The notes beneath the pieces were generated by a model, which saw only the letters and a list, made by a program, of their open reading frames with translations, made no database searches and was not told where the DNA came from. A stretch of DNA of 64,000 bases from Proteiniphilum saccharofermentans. Lineage in GTDB: Bacteria; Bacteroidota; Bacteroidia; Bacteroidales; Dysgonomonadaceae. Of this stretch, positions 1 through 8,399 are shown piece by piece. The first letter of the stretch is position 1, and each line of letters begins with the position of its first letter. A program made the translations under genes and the position numbers. The stretch lies in assembly GCF_900095135.1 (NCBI RefSeq), contig NZ_LT605205.1, positions 2,232,001 to 2,296,000 of the forward strand, read 5' to 3'.

Positions 1-337
1 CCATCACGCCGAATGCACGGGTGAGGAGCCCGGTCGGATCAGCCAGCATCGGATATTTAATTTTACGAATGCTTTCAGAAGCATCGTGCCATGCTTTGTG
101 AGTGAAGTGTTTGTCTGTACTTACCGAGTAAACTTCTACGCCTATTCTCTGCAGCTCTTCGTACTTTTCAGCTACATCCACCAATTCTGTGGGGCATACG
201 AATGTGAAATCCGCGGGATAAAAGAAGAAAATAGCCCATTTGCCCAATACATCGTTGTGGGTTACTGTTTTGAACTCGCCTTCGTGGTAGGCTTCTACTT
301 TAAACTCTGTCAGTTGTGAATTGATAATTGAACTCAT
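1..337 (-). CDS. ahpC: Alkyl hydroperoxide reductase subunit C (peroxiredoxin), 3' end cut by window edge
   Basis: Reading the minus strand from the ATG at 337 gives 112 residues of a typical 2-Cys peroxiredoxin. The family motif FTFVCPTE is present with the peroxidatic cysteine at about residue 48, and the thioredoxin-fold segment with KWAIFFFYPADF precedes it. The enzyme reduces peroxides in the cytoplasm and is normally recycled by AhpF or a thioredoxin system. The C-terminal part, including the resolving cysteine, lies beyond position 1. The start is supported by agreement with the usual AhpC N-terminus (MSSIINSQL). Confidence 0.93.
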   Translation of the reverse strand, partial: MSSIINSQLTEFKVEAYHEGEFKTVTHNDVLGKWAIFFFYPADFTFVCPTELVDVAEKYEELQRIGVEVYSVSTDKHFTHKAWHDASESIRKIKYPMLADPTGLLTRAFGVM

Positions 338-455
338 AATTTTTTCTGTTTTATAATTGAATGTTTCAGTATTGTGTAACATTTGATGTTTTGTAAATAT
401 TCCCGGAAGAACCTACCTTGAAAGAATACATTTATTATCGCTTATTGAAGCCCTC

Positions 456-490
456 AGAACCGGTTCTTCCTTATTAGTGTTACAAAGATA
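456..490 (-). promoter_or_regulatory. Putative ahpC promoter and palindrome
   Basis: On the minus strand TATCTTTG (490 to 483) fits the Bacteroidetes -7 element TAnnTTTG. No clean -33 TTTG is visible. Just downstream is a perfect 12-bp palindrome AGAACCGGTTCT (456-467). The half-site GGTTCTTCC recurs inverted at 405-413. These could be a regulator site, for example for an OxyR-type protein, but no consensus match is claimed. Confidence 0.4.
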
Positions 491-724
491 AGTAAAGATT
501 TTATTTATTGAAAAGTTTCTTTAATCGATAGTATTTATATGGCATTGACTTAAGTTTTTGGCTTGGGATAAGACATTTCACCTGTTTTTGTCAATCTTCT
601 GTCCGTCAGATAAATTCTGTAGTAATTGTTATTTTACTTCTACAGAAGTAGGTAATTATTTTGATACTCAATAGAAAACAGGTGAATATCCATTGGGAAT
701 TATACTATTATCAAATATAATTAT

Positions 725-732
725 TAATTTTG
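725..732 (+). promoter_or_regulatory. Candidate -7 element of the DUF433/DUF5615 pair
   Basis: TAATTTTG matches TAnnTTTG and lies 29 bp before the first ATG of the pair. The expected -33 TTTG is not at the usual distance. Confidence 0.35.
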
Positions 733-760
733 TGTTGGTACATCATTATTAATTACTTGA

Positions 761-1018
761 ATGATTATGGATAATATGGCTTCTTATATTTCAATTGATC
801 CGGAAATACGTTTTGGTAAACCGTGTATCAAAGGGACTCGTATCGCTGTTACGGATATTCTCCTATGGCTTGCCTCCGGTATGTCCAACAAAGAAATACT
901 GGATGATTATCCTATTTTGGAAGATAGTCATATTCGGGCTGCATTACATTTTGCTGCCGATAGAGAATCTTTTATTAAAATAATTCCTACAACCAATGTA
1001 GATCCGGCTATTGCTTGA
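761..1018 (+). CDS. DUF433 family protein, probable antitoxin
   Basis: An 85-residue protein with the DUF433 signature (the RFGKPCIKGTRIAVTDIL segment and the later LDDYPILEDSHIRAALHFAADRE-like helices). DUF433 proteins are small helix-turn-helix-like proteins usually encoded directly before a DUF5615 PIN-like protein, where they are taken to act as the antitoxin. The gene here has that arrangement, with its stop overlapping the next gene. ATGs at 761, 767 and 776 are possible starts, and SYISIDPEIR is the first conserved segment. The low-GC leader and paired arrangement suggest an accessory module. Confidence 0.85.
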   Translation: MIMDNMASYISIDPEIRFGKPCIKGTRIAVTDILLWLASGMSNKEILDDYPILEDSHIRAALHFAADRESFIKIIPTTNVDPAIA

Positions 1019-1337
1019 TGCAAATTTGTCATGGCGCTCAGTCAGTATATTGAAACAATATTTTGATGACTGTTGTCACGTAGATGATATAGGATTGTCG
1101 GTTCCCGCAAAAGACACGGAAATTTGGGAATATGCCAAACAGCAGGAAATGATTATTGTAACAAATGATGAAGATTTTTTACATCTTGCCGGCATAAAAG
1201 GCTTCCCGCCAAAAGTAATTTTATTACGTGTAGGCAACCAAAGCCGAAAACATATTGAACAACTTCTAATAAATATGAAATCTCAGATAACTTTGTTCAT
1301 AGATTCGCCGGAATATGGTGTTTTGGAACTGGTATAA
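1011..1337 (+). CDS. DUF5615 PIN-like protein, probable toxin
   Basis: A protein of about 108 residues with the PIN-like acidic pattern: LLDANLS near the N-terminus, then IVTNDEDFLHLA, with the aspartates that normally bind metal. Family members are paired with DUF433 and are presumed ribonuclease toxins. The start is unusual. TTG at 1011 is the only common start codon in frame. Family resemblance (I/M-R-L-L-L-D-A-N-L-S) begins three codons earlier at an ATC (1002), and TAG at 999-1001 blocks anything further upstream. Translation is probably coupled to the overlapping DUF433 stop (TGA 1016-1018). Confidence 0.8.
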   Translation: MLDANLSWRSVSILKQYFDDCCHVDDIGLSVPAKDTEIWEYAKQQEMIIVTNDEDFLHLAGIKGFPPKVILLRVGNQSRKHIEQLLINMKSQITLFIDSPEYGVLELV

Positions 1338-1552
1338 GCTTTCCGGCATAAATAAAGACGAGACTGTCTCGAAATGAAGAGGAAAAGAGTAACCTAAAGC
1401 AATTTATTTACATATTCTACAAAGGTTTTAGGATATCTGAAAAGTCTATTCATTTCTTATTAAAATAGGAATTAAGGCAAAAGTACTGCTTTCTAATGAA
1501 AGCGTAACTGATATTTTTCTATGAAGATTGATTTTGAATCAAACTTTATAAT

Positions 1553-1587
1553 AAACAAATCCCAGATGAAAAGCCTGGGATTTGTTT
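1553..1587. terminator. Bidirectional hairpin terminator
   Basis: Perfect 13-bp stem AAACAAATCCCAG / CTGGGATTTGTTT with a 9-nt loop, placed 20 bp past the stop of the prolyl oligopeptidase gene. T-rich flanks occur on both sides. It most likely ends that minus-strand transcript. Confidence 0.7.
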
Positions 1588-1606
1588 GGATTTGTTACAA
1601 AGAATA

Positions 1607-3724
1607 TTAGCTCCCTAATGGTCGTACTCCCATATTAAACAAAGTGAATGCCTGAATATCCGCATTTTCTTCTATAGTCTTGGATAGTGGTTTTCCTGCT
1701 CCGTGTCCCGCATTCACATCAACCCGGATAAGCACGGGATTTGTTCCGTTTTGGTTTTCCTGTAGCCCGGCTGCAAACTTAAAGCTGTGTGCGGGTACAA
1801 CCCTGTCATCGTGGTCGGCTGTGGTAATAAGTGTGGCAGGATATTCCACTCCCGGTTTTACGTTATGCACAGGAGAATATGCCAATAAATACTCAAACAT
1901 TTCCTTGCTTTGGTCGGCTGTTCCGTAATCATAAGCCCAACCGGCTCCTGCAGTAAAGGTATGGTAACGCAGCATATCCAAAACTCCAACTGCAGGAAGC
2001 GCTACTTTGAACAAATCAGGACGTTGTGTCATACAAGCGCCGACCAAAAGTCCCCCGTTAGAACCTCCTCTGATCGCCAGATAATCCGGTGAAGTATAAC
2101 CATTCTCAATCAGAAATTCTCCTGCAGCAATGAAATCATCAAATACATTTTGCTTTTGCGTTTGAGTTCCTGCTACGTGCCATTGTTTACCATATTCTCC
2201 TCCTCCTCTCAGATTCGGCACGGCATAAATTCCCCCGTTTTCCATCCAAACCGCATTGGCAATTGAAAAGCCCGGAGTAAGACTCACGTTAAATCCTCCG
2301 TAACCATAAAGAATGGTCGGATTTTTTCCGTTGAGTTTAATTCCTTTTTTGTGCGAAATAATCATAGGAATTTTTGTTCCGTCCTTCGAAGTATAAAACA
2401 CCTGTTTTGACTCGTAATCATCGGAATTGAATTTCGCTTTTGATTTTTCGTACACTTCTGTTTTTCCTTCTTTCGGTTCGTACGAGTATATCGTTCCTGC
2501 CGTAATATAATTCGTAAACGTGAAATAAAGTGTCGTATCTTCTTTTTTACCTCCGAATCCTCCTACTGATCCCACTCCCGGAAGCTCAACCTCACGAACT
2601 AAATTCCCATGGTAATCATATTGCTTTACCTGCGAAATCGCATCTTTCATATAGTGGGCAAAGAAATACCCCGAACCGGTGGAAGGAGAAAGTACATTCT
2701 CCGTTTCAGGAACAAAATCGACCCAGGGAGCAGAAGGGTTTTTGGCATCAGCTATCACGATTTTGCGGTTAGGTGCATCTTTATCGGTTACGATAAACAA
2801 TTTGTCCCCGTCATTTTCAATAACATAATGATCGTTATCGAAATTATTTACAAGAGTAACAATCTTACTGTTTGGATTTGTCAAATCTTTAATATACAAT
2901 TCATTTCCGTAAGTGGAATTAGCCGCAGTAATAATCAGATATTTATCATCTTCCGTTACATAACCCCCGATATAACGTCTTTTTTGGTCAAGTCCGAAAA
3001 CTATTTTGTCTTCCGATTGCGACGTTCCCAATTTATGGTAATACAATTTGTGCTGGTCTGTCATTGCGGAGAGTTCACTTCCTGTCGGCTTATCATAACT
3101 CGAATAATAGAATCCCTCGTTTCCTTTCCACGAAAGTCCGCTGAATTTAATATCAATAAGTGTATCTCCCAGAATTGCTTTGGAAGTTACATCCATAATG
3201 ATGACTTTTCTCCAGTCACTTCCCCCTTCCGAAATAGCATAAGCCACCGTTTTGCTGTCTTTGGAAAATTCCAGCCCTGCCAACGAAGTAGTTCCGTCCT
3301 CTGAGAAATTATTCGGATCAAGGAAGATCTCTTCATTTCCGTCTTTATCCCTTTTGTACAAAACGTACTGATTCTGTAATCCGTCGTTTTTGAGATAAAA
3401 AGTGTAATCTCCTTCGGTAAACGGAGCGCCGATTTTCTCGTAGTTCCACAAATCTTCCAGTTTGTTTTTAATTTGATTTCGGAAAGGAATTTTTTCCAGA
3501 TAACCAAATGTCACTTCGTTTTGCGCTTTAACCCAGGCTGCCGTTTCGTCTGAACGGTCATCTTCCAGCCAACGATACGGGTCTTTAATTTCCGTATCGA
3601 AATAGGTATCCACCGTATCCACTTTCCTGGTTTCAGGATAAGTAACCTCTACTACTTGTTTGTTTTCTTGCTTACACGAAACCAAAGCAGATACAATACA
3701 CATAAGGATAAGAACTTTTTTCAT
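1607..3724 (-). CDS. Prolyl oligopeptidase family serine peptidase (S9A), lipoprotein
   Basis: A 705-residue protein with a lipoprotein signal peptide (lipobox LVSC at residues 14-17), so it is probably anchored in the envelope facing the periplasm. The N-terminal half is the seven-bladed propeller of S9A peptidases. The C-terminal alpha/beta-hydrolase domain has the nucleophile motif RGGSNGG (Ser about 555), ADHDDRV (Asp about 639) and NAGHG (His about 674), so the catalytic triad is complete. It cleaves short peptides after proline. The length equals that of standard prolyl endopeptidases. It is a single-gene unit followed by the hairpin at 1553-1587. Confidence 0.93.
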   Translation of the reverse strand: MKKVLILMCIVSALVSCKQENKQVVEVTYPETRKVDTVDTYFDTEIKDPYRWLEDDRSDETAAWVKAQNEVTFGYLEKIPFRNQIKNKLEDLWNYEKIGAPFTEGDYTFYLKNDGLQNQYVLYKRDKDGNEEIFLDPNNFSEDGTTSLAGLEFSKDSKTVAYAISEGGSDWRKVIIMDVTSKAILGDTLIDIKFSGLSWKGNEGFYYSSYDKPTGSELSAMTDQHKLYYHKLGTSQSEDKIVFGLDQKRRYIGGYVTEDDKYLIITAANSTYGNELYIKDLTNPNSKIVTLVNNFDNDHYVIENDGDKLFIVTDKDAPNRKIVIADAKNPSAPWVDFVPETENVLSPSTGSGYFFAHYMKDAISQVKQYDYHGNLVREVELPGVGSVGGFGGKKEDTTLYFTFTNYITAGTIYSYEPKEGKTEVYEKSKAKFNSDDYESKQVFYTSKDGTKIPMIISHKKGIKLNGKNPTILYGYGGFNVSLTPGFSIANAVWMENGGIYAVPNLRGGGEYGKQWHVAGTQTQKQNVFDDFIAAGEFLIENGYTSPDYLAIRGGSNGGLLVGACMTQRPDLFKVALPAVGVLDMLRYHTFTAGAGWAYDYGTADQSKEMFEYLLAYSPVHNVKPGVEYPATLITTADHDDRVVPAHSFKFAAGLQENQNGTNPVLIRVDVNAGHGAGKPLSKTIEENADIQAFTLFNMGVRPLGS

Positions 3725-3863
3725 ATGAAATGATTATTTAATTATTCACAAAAGTAGTTTTTTATAATCAAAGTCAAAAATAATTGTTAAAATGTTCTTC
3801 AAAAATTCCTGAATTTTGAATAGAAAAAAGATTAAATCCCTAAAATCTTGTTCGCTATAAATG

Positions 3864-4283
3864 CTATTGCACACTACGAATTTGTTTGAGCAGGAAATCC
3901 CTGTTTTTGATCCCTACGAAACGGTTTATCTCGACGCCGTTTTTGAACAGGATCATTGTGGGAATACTCCGCACATTGTATTTCCGGGCAAGCGACTGGT
4001 ATTGCTCGATATCTACCTTCCCGACATGGAGGTTCTCCGTCAGTTCATCGGCCACTTCGTTCAACACGGGGGCCATCATCCGGCAGGGAGTGCACCATGC
4101 CGCCCAGAAATCGACCAGCATTACTTTGCCTTTTGTCTGGTGCTGAAAGTTTTTATCCGTCAGGGTGATAATCTTTTGATGGTCGCCGACCATGGGAGTC
4201 TTTCTTATTTTAGCCTGGAGTCTGTACATATAAATAATAAAAGCCGGCGCGAGTAACCCGATAATAATTAAAACTGTTTGCAT
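3864..4283 (-). CDS. Membrane-anchored thioredoxin
   Basis: A 139-residue protein with one N-terminal membrane segment (residues 3-20) followed by a thioredoxin domain with the active site AAWCTPCRMM (Cys64, Cys67) and the cis-proline region VRSIPTMILFKNG. It starts one base after the trxB stop, so it is the last gene of a three-gene operon. The anchor would hold the thioredoxin domain at the membrane. The topology is not decided by the sequence, although TrxB is cytoplasmic. The active site WCTPC differs from the usual WCGPC. Confidence 0.88.
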   Translation of the reverse strand: MQTVLIIIGLLAPAFIIYMYRLQAKIRKTPMVGDHQKIITLTDKNFQHQTKGKVMLVDFWAAWCTPCRMMAPVLNEVADELTENLHVGKVDIEQYQSLARKYNVRSIPTMILFKNGVEINRFVGIKNRDFLLKQIRSVQ

Positions 4284-4284
4284 A

Positions 4285-5244
4285 TCATGCCGGAATTAGT
4301 TGTTTCTTCGTTTTCAAATTGTGCAAATAGGCGGACGCGCTGAGTGCTGCCACCGTTCCGTCTCCCACGGCCGTGGCGACCTGGCGGAAACGCTTGGCGA
4401 TGCAGTCTCCCGCGGCATATACGCCTTCGATGTTGGTAGACATGTCGGGATTTACCTGTATCTCTCCCCATTGGTTCAGTTTCACCTTGCCTTTCAGGAA
4501 CTCCGTATTGGGGATATAGCCGATAAAGATAAACACACCATCGATGCTGAAACGGCTCGTTTCGCCCCTCCTGAGGTTCTTTATATCCACGCTCTCCAGC
4601 TTATCGTTTCCAAAGAATGCTGTAATAGACGACTCCATGGTAAAATCTATTTTCGGATTGTTGCGGGCTTCTTCCACAGCATGTTCGAAAGCCTGGAAAT
4701 GATCGAACTGGTGGACGATATGGACCTTGGAGGCATATTTGGTGAGTGATACTGCCTCCTCAAGCGCTGAATTACCGCCGCCCAGCACAATAATTTCTTT
4801 ATCTGTAAAGAAATCACCGTCGCAAGTGGCGCAATAGGATATTCCCCGGCCTTTGAATGTATCTTCACCCGGCACGCCTAATGTCCGCGAACGTCCACCC
4901 GTAGCAAGGATGACGCTGTCGGATGTGTAGATGCTTCCGTCGGAAAGTGTCAGGCCTTTGGTTTCCCCCGCCAGTTCTAAACCGGAGATTGCGACATTAG
5001 ACCGGATATCGCATCCGAAGGACTTTGCCTGTTTTTTCATCATGTTGGCAAGTTGATAGCCGCTGATGCTTTCCACTCCGGGATAATTGGCAATTTCATG
5101 GGTAAGCACCATTTGTCCTCCCACCGTGCCCTCATTCACGATAAGCGTCCTGAGTTTCGCGCGCGACAGGTAAATGCCCGCCGTAAGCCCGGCGGGACCT
5201 GCCCCTATTACGATCGCATCATAATGATTGGTTGCGTTCATCAT
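4285..5244 (-). CDS. trxB: Thioredoxin-disulfide reductase
   Basis: A 319-residue low-molecular-weight thioredoxin reductase. An FAD-binding GAGPAG (residues 14-19), the redox-active CATC (Cys138, Cys141), an NADPH-binding GGGNSA (155-160) and a second FAD motif GVYAAGDC near the C-terminus are all present in the standard order. It uses NADPH to reduce thioredoxins. It sits between two thioredoxin-like genes, which are its probable substrates. The start could be the first or second Met (MMNATNHYD). Confidence 0.95.
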   Translation of the reverse strand: MMNATNHYDAIVIGAGPAGLTAGIYLSRAKLRTLIVNEGTVGGQMVLTHEIANYPGVESISGYQLANMMKKQAKSFGCDIRSNVAISGLELAGETKGLTLSDGSIYTSDSVILATGGRSRTLGVPGEDTFKGRGISYCATCDGDFFTDKEIIVLGGGNSALEEAVSLTKYASKVHIVHQFDHFQAFEHAVEEARNNPKIDFTMESSITAFFGNDKLESVDIKNLRRGETSRFSIDGVFIFIGYIPNTEFLKGKVKLNQWGEIQVNPDMSTNIEGVYAAGDCIAKRFRQVATAVGDGTVAALSASAYLHNLKTKKQLIPA

Positions 5245-5253
5245 CTCAATCAG

Positions 5254-5601
5254 TTAGTTTTTACCGAACTTCTCATCCAATATTGCGGTAACCTGCTCTC
5301 TGGTCTGAATGCTGGAAGTGGCTTTTACCACTTTGCCATTCTTGTAATAGATTGTAAAAGGAATTCCCATAAATCCCCTTACTTCGGGCAGGTTGCGGAT
5401 TACATACGCTTCGGGGTTGTCAAATTCCATGTCACAGAATTTTATGTGCGGGTATTCTTCTTCGAGTTCTTCGGCGATTCCATATACCGGGATACACATA
5501 GGCCCCATGCGTCCGCATATAACCATTACGTTTTCGTTCCCGTTGATGATGTCAGCATGATCTTCCGCTGTCTCAATGTGATGCAAATTTGTGTACAACA
5601 T
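5254..5601 (-). CDS. Thioredoxin-family protein with atypical CGRMGPMC site
   Basis: A 115-residue thioredoxin-fold protein. At the place of the classical CxxC there is ICGRMGPMCIPVY, with Cys29 and Cys36 six residues apart. The C-terminal half has the cis-proline segment GIPFTIYYKNGKVV and the final helix. Similar proteins accompany trxB in anaerobic bacteria. It is the first gene of the operon, 9 bp before trxB, and faces the Crp/Fnr gene. Whether Cys29/Cys36 form the redox pair is inference. Confidence 0.75.
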   Translation of the reverse strand: MLYTNLHHIETAEDHADIINGNENVMVICGRMGPMCIPVYGIAEELEEEYPHIKFCDMEFDNPEAYVIRNLPEVRGFMGIPFTIYYKNGKVVKATSSIQTREQVTAILDEKFGKN

Positions 5602-5637
5602 AATTCTGATAATATTAATTGTTTATACTTGACGATG

Positions 5638-5750
5638 CAAAATTACAGCGGCCAATGCGATAAATAAAGGAATTTACGCTCTTACAGGACAATATCCGCA
5701 TTGAGATCGGATAGCTTTTTTATTGAGAAAGATTAACTTTGCATCCGGAT
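5638..5750. promoter_or_regulatory. Divergent promoter region between the thioredoxin operon and the Crp/Fnr gene
   Basis: Minus-strand TAATTTTG (5645 to 5638) and plus-strand TAACTTTG (5734-5741) both fit TAnnTTTG. Between and after them lie TATCCG-N9-CGGATA (5693-5713) and ATCCGGAT (5743-5750). These share the same half-site and are candidate operators, possibly of the adjacent Crp/Fnr protein. No -33 element is clear. Confidence 0.45.
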
Positions 5751-5825
5751 ACTTTTTATTGAATGAGAAAAACTCGACTGATAATCAGATCTCTGACATT
5801 TTAGCGATAAACCGATTTTACCGTA

Positions 5826-6521
5826 ATGAAGACGATATTAGAAAACGACAACAATTTCGTATGTGACATACAGGCTCCCTGTTTTCAGATGTTGACGCCT
5901 GAAGAGGTTGAACTGGTACAGAAAAGCAAAACGCAGGTACTGTTCCGGAAAGGCGATAACCTGACCAAGCAAGGTGCTTTTGCCTCTTACGTGCTTTTTG
6001 TGATTGACGGTATGGTAAAACAATATATGGAGGGTGAGGGGAACAAAAGTTTTAATTTAAGAATTATCCGTCCCGGGGAATTCGTGGGACTATCCTCTGT
6101 TTTCCTCCGGAATACATTCAACTATTCATCGGTAGCCCTGACCGATTGCAGGGCATTCCTCGTGGAAAAGGATGCGATAGCCGGCGTGGTTAAACAAAAC
6201 GGAATGTTCGGATTCAATATCATCAAAAGATACTGCGAACAGAATGCCGATTTGCTGGAAACACTGCACACCGTGATTTATAACCAGATAAACGGCCGTA
6301 TGGCTAAAGCCTTGCTATATATCGACGGATTCAAGAAGGACTACCCTGAGATATTCCTGCTTCTCTCGCGAAAGGATATTGCCAACTTTGCCGGCACTTC
6401 TGTCGAAAGCGCAGTGAAACTGTTGAAAAATTTTGAGAAGGACGGATTAATACAGTTGAATGAAAAAGATATTTTGATTATCAACTACGAAGCACTGGCT
6501 GAAATAAGTAAAAGAGGTTAA
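5826..6521 (+). CDS. Crp/Fnr family transcriptional regulator with FNR-like cysteines
   Basis: A 231-residue protein with an N-terminal cyclic-nucleotide-binding fold (about residues 20-140), a long dimerisation helix and a C-terminal winged helix with SRKDIANFAGTSVESAVKLLKNFEKDG. Cysteines at 13 and 19 (CDIQAPC) and 108 (TDCRAFL) lie near the places of FNR iron-sulfur ligands, with a further Cys137. Only two N-terminal cysteines are present, so a classical four-Cys cluster is uncertain. It is transcribed divergently from the thioredoxin operon, which is the natural candidate target for redox or oxygen control. Confidence 0.85.
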   Translation: MKTILENDNNFVCDIQAPCFQMLTPEEVELVQKSKTQVLFRKGDNLTKQGAFASYVLFVIDGMVKQYMEGEGNKSFNLRIIRPGEFVGLSSVFLRNTFNYSSVALTDCRAFLVEKDAIAGVVKQNGMFGFNIIKRYCEQNADLLETLHTVIYNQINGRMAKALLYIDGFKKDYPEIFLLLSRKDIANFAGTSVESAVKLLKNFEKDGLIQLNEKDILIINYEALAEISKRG

Positions 6522-6577
6522 TAAAATTTATATTTTTGATTATTCTATTTCAATGCCCAGAGCAGATAATTGTTTGG

Positions 6578-6874
6578 TTATAATTCTAGGCGTTCAGGAT
6601 CTTGTCTATTATCCCAAAAAGAAAGTATATATAAGTTATTCTTTATCACGGTGTAATAGATAGCATAATCATGCATAACAGTGAGGCGTCTTACATTATC
6701 CCTGTTCTTCACTTTTTCACCGATAAGCCTGTTTTCTACTATTAGGTTTATCGCTTTGTCCGTTTCAGCTTCAATTTTTTCTGAATACGTTTCAGTCCCA
6801 TTACGTTTAACCCAATAACGCAAAATATCCGATTTTTCTTTTACGGCTCTATTGCTCCACTTTATAGATAGCAT
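6578..6874 (-). CDS. ParE/RelE-type toxin
   Basis: A protein of about 98 residues from ATG 6874 (MLSIKWSNRAV). It has the ParE/RelE pattern of an N-terminal beta strand, two helices, RRLTVMHDYAIYYTVIKNNLYILSFWDNRQDP-like strands and a C-terminal basic/aromatic edge. A longer frame from 6913 exists, but the start at 6874 fits the family better. The gene overlaps the end of the antitoxin gene by 26 bp, the usual arrangement of type II toxin-antitoxin pairs. Confidence 0.82.
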   Translation of the reverse strand: MLSIKWSNRAVKEKSDILRYWVKRNGTETYSEKIEAETDKAINLIVENRLIGEKVKNRDNVRRLTVMHDYAIYYTVIKNNLYILSFWDNRQDPERLEL

Positions 6875-7085
6875 TGTGAAATATTTTTTTCGCTTCACTA
6901 TGGGACATAACATTTCCGTTTTTCACGTCTTCCAATCCTCTATCTATTGCCTCCATTTCTGCAGCTGAAACTTCTATCTCATTTTCGTCGGTATGGCTCG
7001 TAAAGCGAATACGCATTTCTTTCAGGATAGACTTTACCAAGTTGCTTTGCCTTTCGTTTCCAGGTGTGATGATTATTGTTTCCAT
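6849..7085 (-). CDS. Antitoxin of the ParE/RelE pair (DUF2683-like)
   Basis: A 78-residue protein beginning METIIITPGNE, with the pattern of DUF2683-like antitoxins in Bacteroidetes: a short beta strand, a helix with VKSILKEMRI, an acidic linker and a helix ending near the C-terminus. It lies directly upstream of and overlaps the toxin gene. It probably autoregulates the pair, but no operator was identified. Confidence 0.75.
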   Translation of the reverse strand: METIIITPGNERQSNLVKSILKEMRIRFTSHTDENEIEVSAAEMEAIDRGLEDVKNGNVMSHSEAKKIFHNAIYKVEQ

Positions 7086-7441
7086 ACTGATCTCTTTTTT
7101 ATTTCTCGTAAAGATATACGATTTTTTCTTTTTATCAAATACCCATGCTTTTTTATCAGATAAAAAATAATAATAGAATGACCTCTGTCAAATTCGGGTT
7201 CGAATCCTAAAAGGTTAACCACTGGTACTTGAACCTTTTATCGGCCAATAATGAAATGGAGTATATGTGTTATCCTTTTAATATCAGGTGATTAAAAGAT
7301 AGGGACAATGCCTATATAGGATTCGATCCCTGTTAACCACAATTTTTGGAAGTGGGTGAGAATGAAAAACCCAAAAATATGGAATTCTGAAAATCAGTTG
7401 ATTGTAAAAAAATAAGCCTCAACTTGCGCTGAGACTTTGAG
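7086..7441. other. Intergenic region with tRNA-like 3' remnants and a hairpin
   Basis: No credible gene. On the plus strand GGGTTCGAATCCT (7196-7208) resembles a tRNA T-arm. It is followed at once by a hairpin with arms AAAAGGTT (7209-7216) and AACCTTTT (7232-7239). A second T-arm-like segment, GGATTCGATCCC, followed by TGTTAACCAC lies at 7319-7340. These look like decayed tRNA ends, but no full cloverleaf can be drawn. Confidence 0.35.
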
Positions 7442-7516
7442 TGAACTGTGCAGGATTCGAACCAGCGACCTCTGCCCTGTCAAGGCAGCGCTCTAAACCA
7501 GCTGAGCTAACAGTTC
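7442..7516 (-). tRNA. tRNA-Val (anticodon GAC)
   Basis: The minus strand folds into a cloverleaf: acceptor GAACTGT/ACAGTTC with discriminator A, a D-arm with TAGCTCAGCTGGTTTAGAGC, an anticodon stem CTGCC/GGCAG with loop TTGACAG (anticodon GAC), and T-loop TTCGAAT. The T-stem GCTGG/CCTGC has one central U-U mismatch. CCA is not encoded. Confidence 0.9.
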
Positions 7517-7568
7517 GAGCCGCAAAAGTACTGAAAAATATGATATGTTCATCATAATTTCTTTTTTT

Positions 7569-8381
7569 CTATCTCCAGAAATCAAAAAAATGATGAACAG
7601 GTCCGTGTCCTTTGCCGATTTCATATTCAGCGCCGACTAAAATAGCGCGATCTATATACTCTTTCGCTTTCCTTACAGCATCGTTGAGCGGCAACCCGTG
7701 CGCCAGAAAAGCGGCAATGGCCGAAGATAATGTACAACCTGTTCCATGGGTGTTTTTAGTTGTAATACGTTGGGAACTTAGTGCTGTCAATTCATCGGTT
7801 TCGGCATTATAAAACACATCTATCAACTCATCTTCTGCCAGATGTCCGGCTTTTAATAAGACCGATACGGAACGGCCAAAAGAAAGATCCTTTACAACTA
7901 ACGGTAAATCCTTTTGAGACCGGATCTCTTTCCCCAGTAATATCTCCGCTTCGGGAATATTGGGCGTTATGACGCGCACATGCGGTATCAACTCTTCTTT
8001 CAATGTACTGATGGCTTCGTCCTGCAGTAACTTGTCACCGGATGTGGCCACCATCACCGGATCCAGCACAATATCCCTGATGGCATATTCAGACAATGTG
8101 CCTTTTACCGACCGGATGAGCTCGGACGAATGGAGCATCCCTATTTTAATTGCATCCGCTCCGATATCATCCAGCACGGAACGGATTTGCCCTACAACAA
8201 ATGGTACAGGGACAGGGTGTACACCGGTTACACCTACCGTATTTTCATCTACCACGGCCACAATCACCGTCGCACCGTAGCATCCGCAGGCGGAGAATGT
8301 TTTTAAGTCAGCCTGGATTCCCGCGCCTCCACTCGGATCGCTGCCTGCAATGGATAAGGCTCTTCTATACTGTTTTTTCAT
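7569..8381 (-). CDS. thiD: Bifunctional hydroxymethylpyrimidine/phosphomethylpyrimidine kinase
   Basis: A 270-residue ribokinase-fold enzyme with the ThiD N-terminal motif GSDPSGGAGIQADLKTFSACGCYG (broken by no gaps), LDPVMVATSGD in the middle and the anion-hole segment THGTGCTLSSAIAA near the C-terminus. It phosphorylates HMP and HMP-P for thiamine synthesis or salvage. It is the last gene of thiM-thiE-tenA-thiD, 18 bp after tenA. Full family length. Confidence 0.95.
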   Translation of the reverse strand: MKKQYRRALSIAGSDPSGGAGIQADLKTFSACGCYGATVIVAVVDENTVGVTGVHPVPVPFVVGQIRSVLDDIGADAIKIGMLHSSELIRSVKGTLSEYAIRDIVLDPVMVATSGDKLLQDEAISTLKEELIPHVRVITPNIPEAEILLGKEIRSQKDLPLVVKDLSFGRSVSVLLKAGHLAEDELIDVFYNAETDELTALSSQRITTKNTHGTGCTLSSAIAAFLAHGLPLNDAVRKAKEYIDRAILVGAEYEIGKGHGPVHHFFDFWR

Positions 8382-8399
8382 TTGTTTTTTCTTTTAAAA

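Noticed and set aside
2609-3304. 231-residue plus-strand reading frame
   Set aside because: It lies inside the well-supported prolyl oligopeptidase gene on the other strand and has no recognisable motif, so it is a shadow.
4300-4749. 149-residue plus-strand reading frame
   Set aside because: Antisense to trxB, with no domain features.
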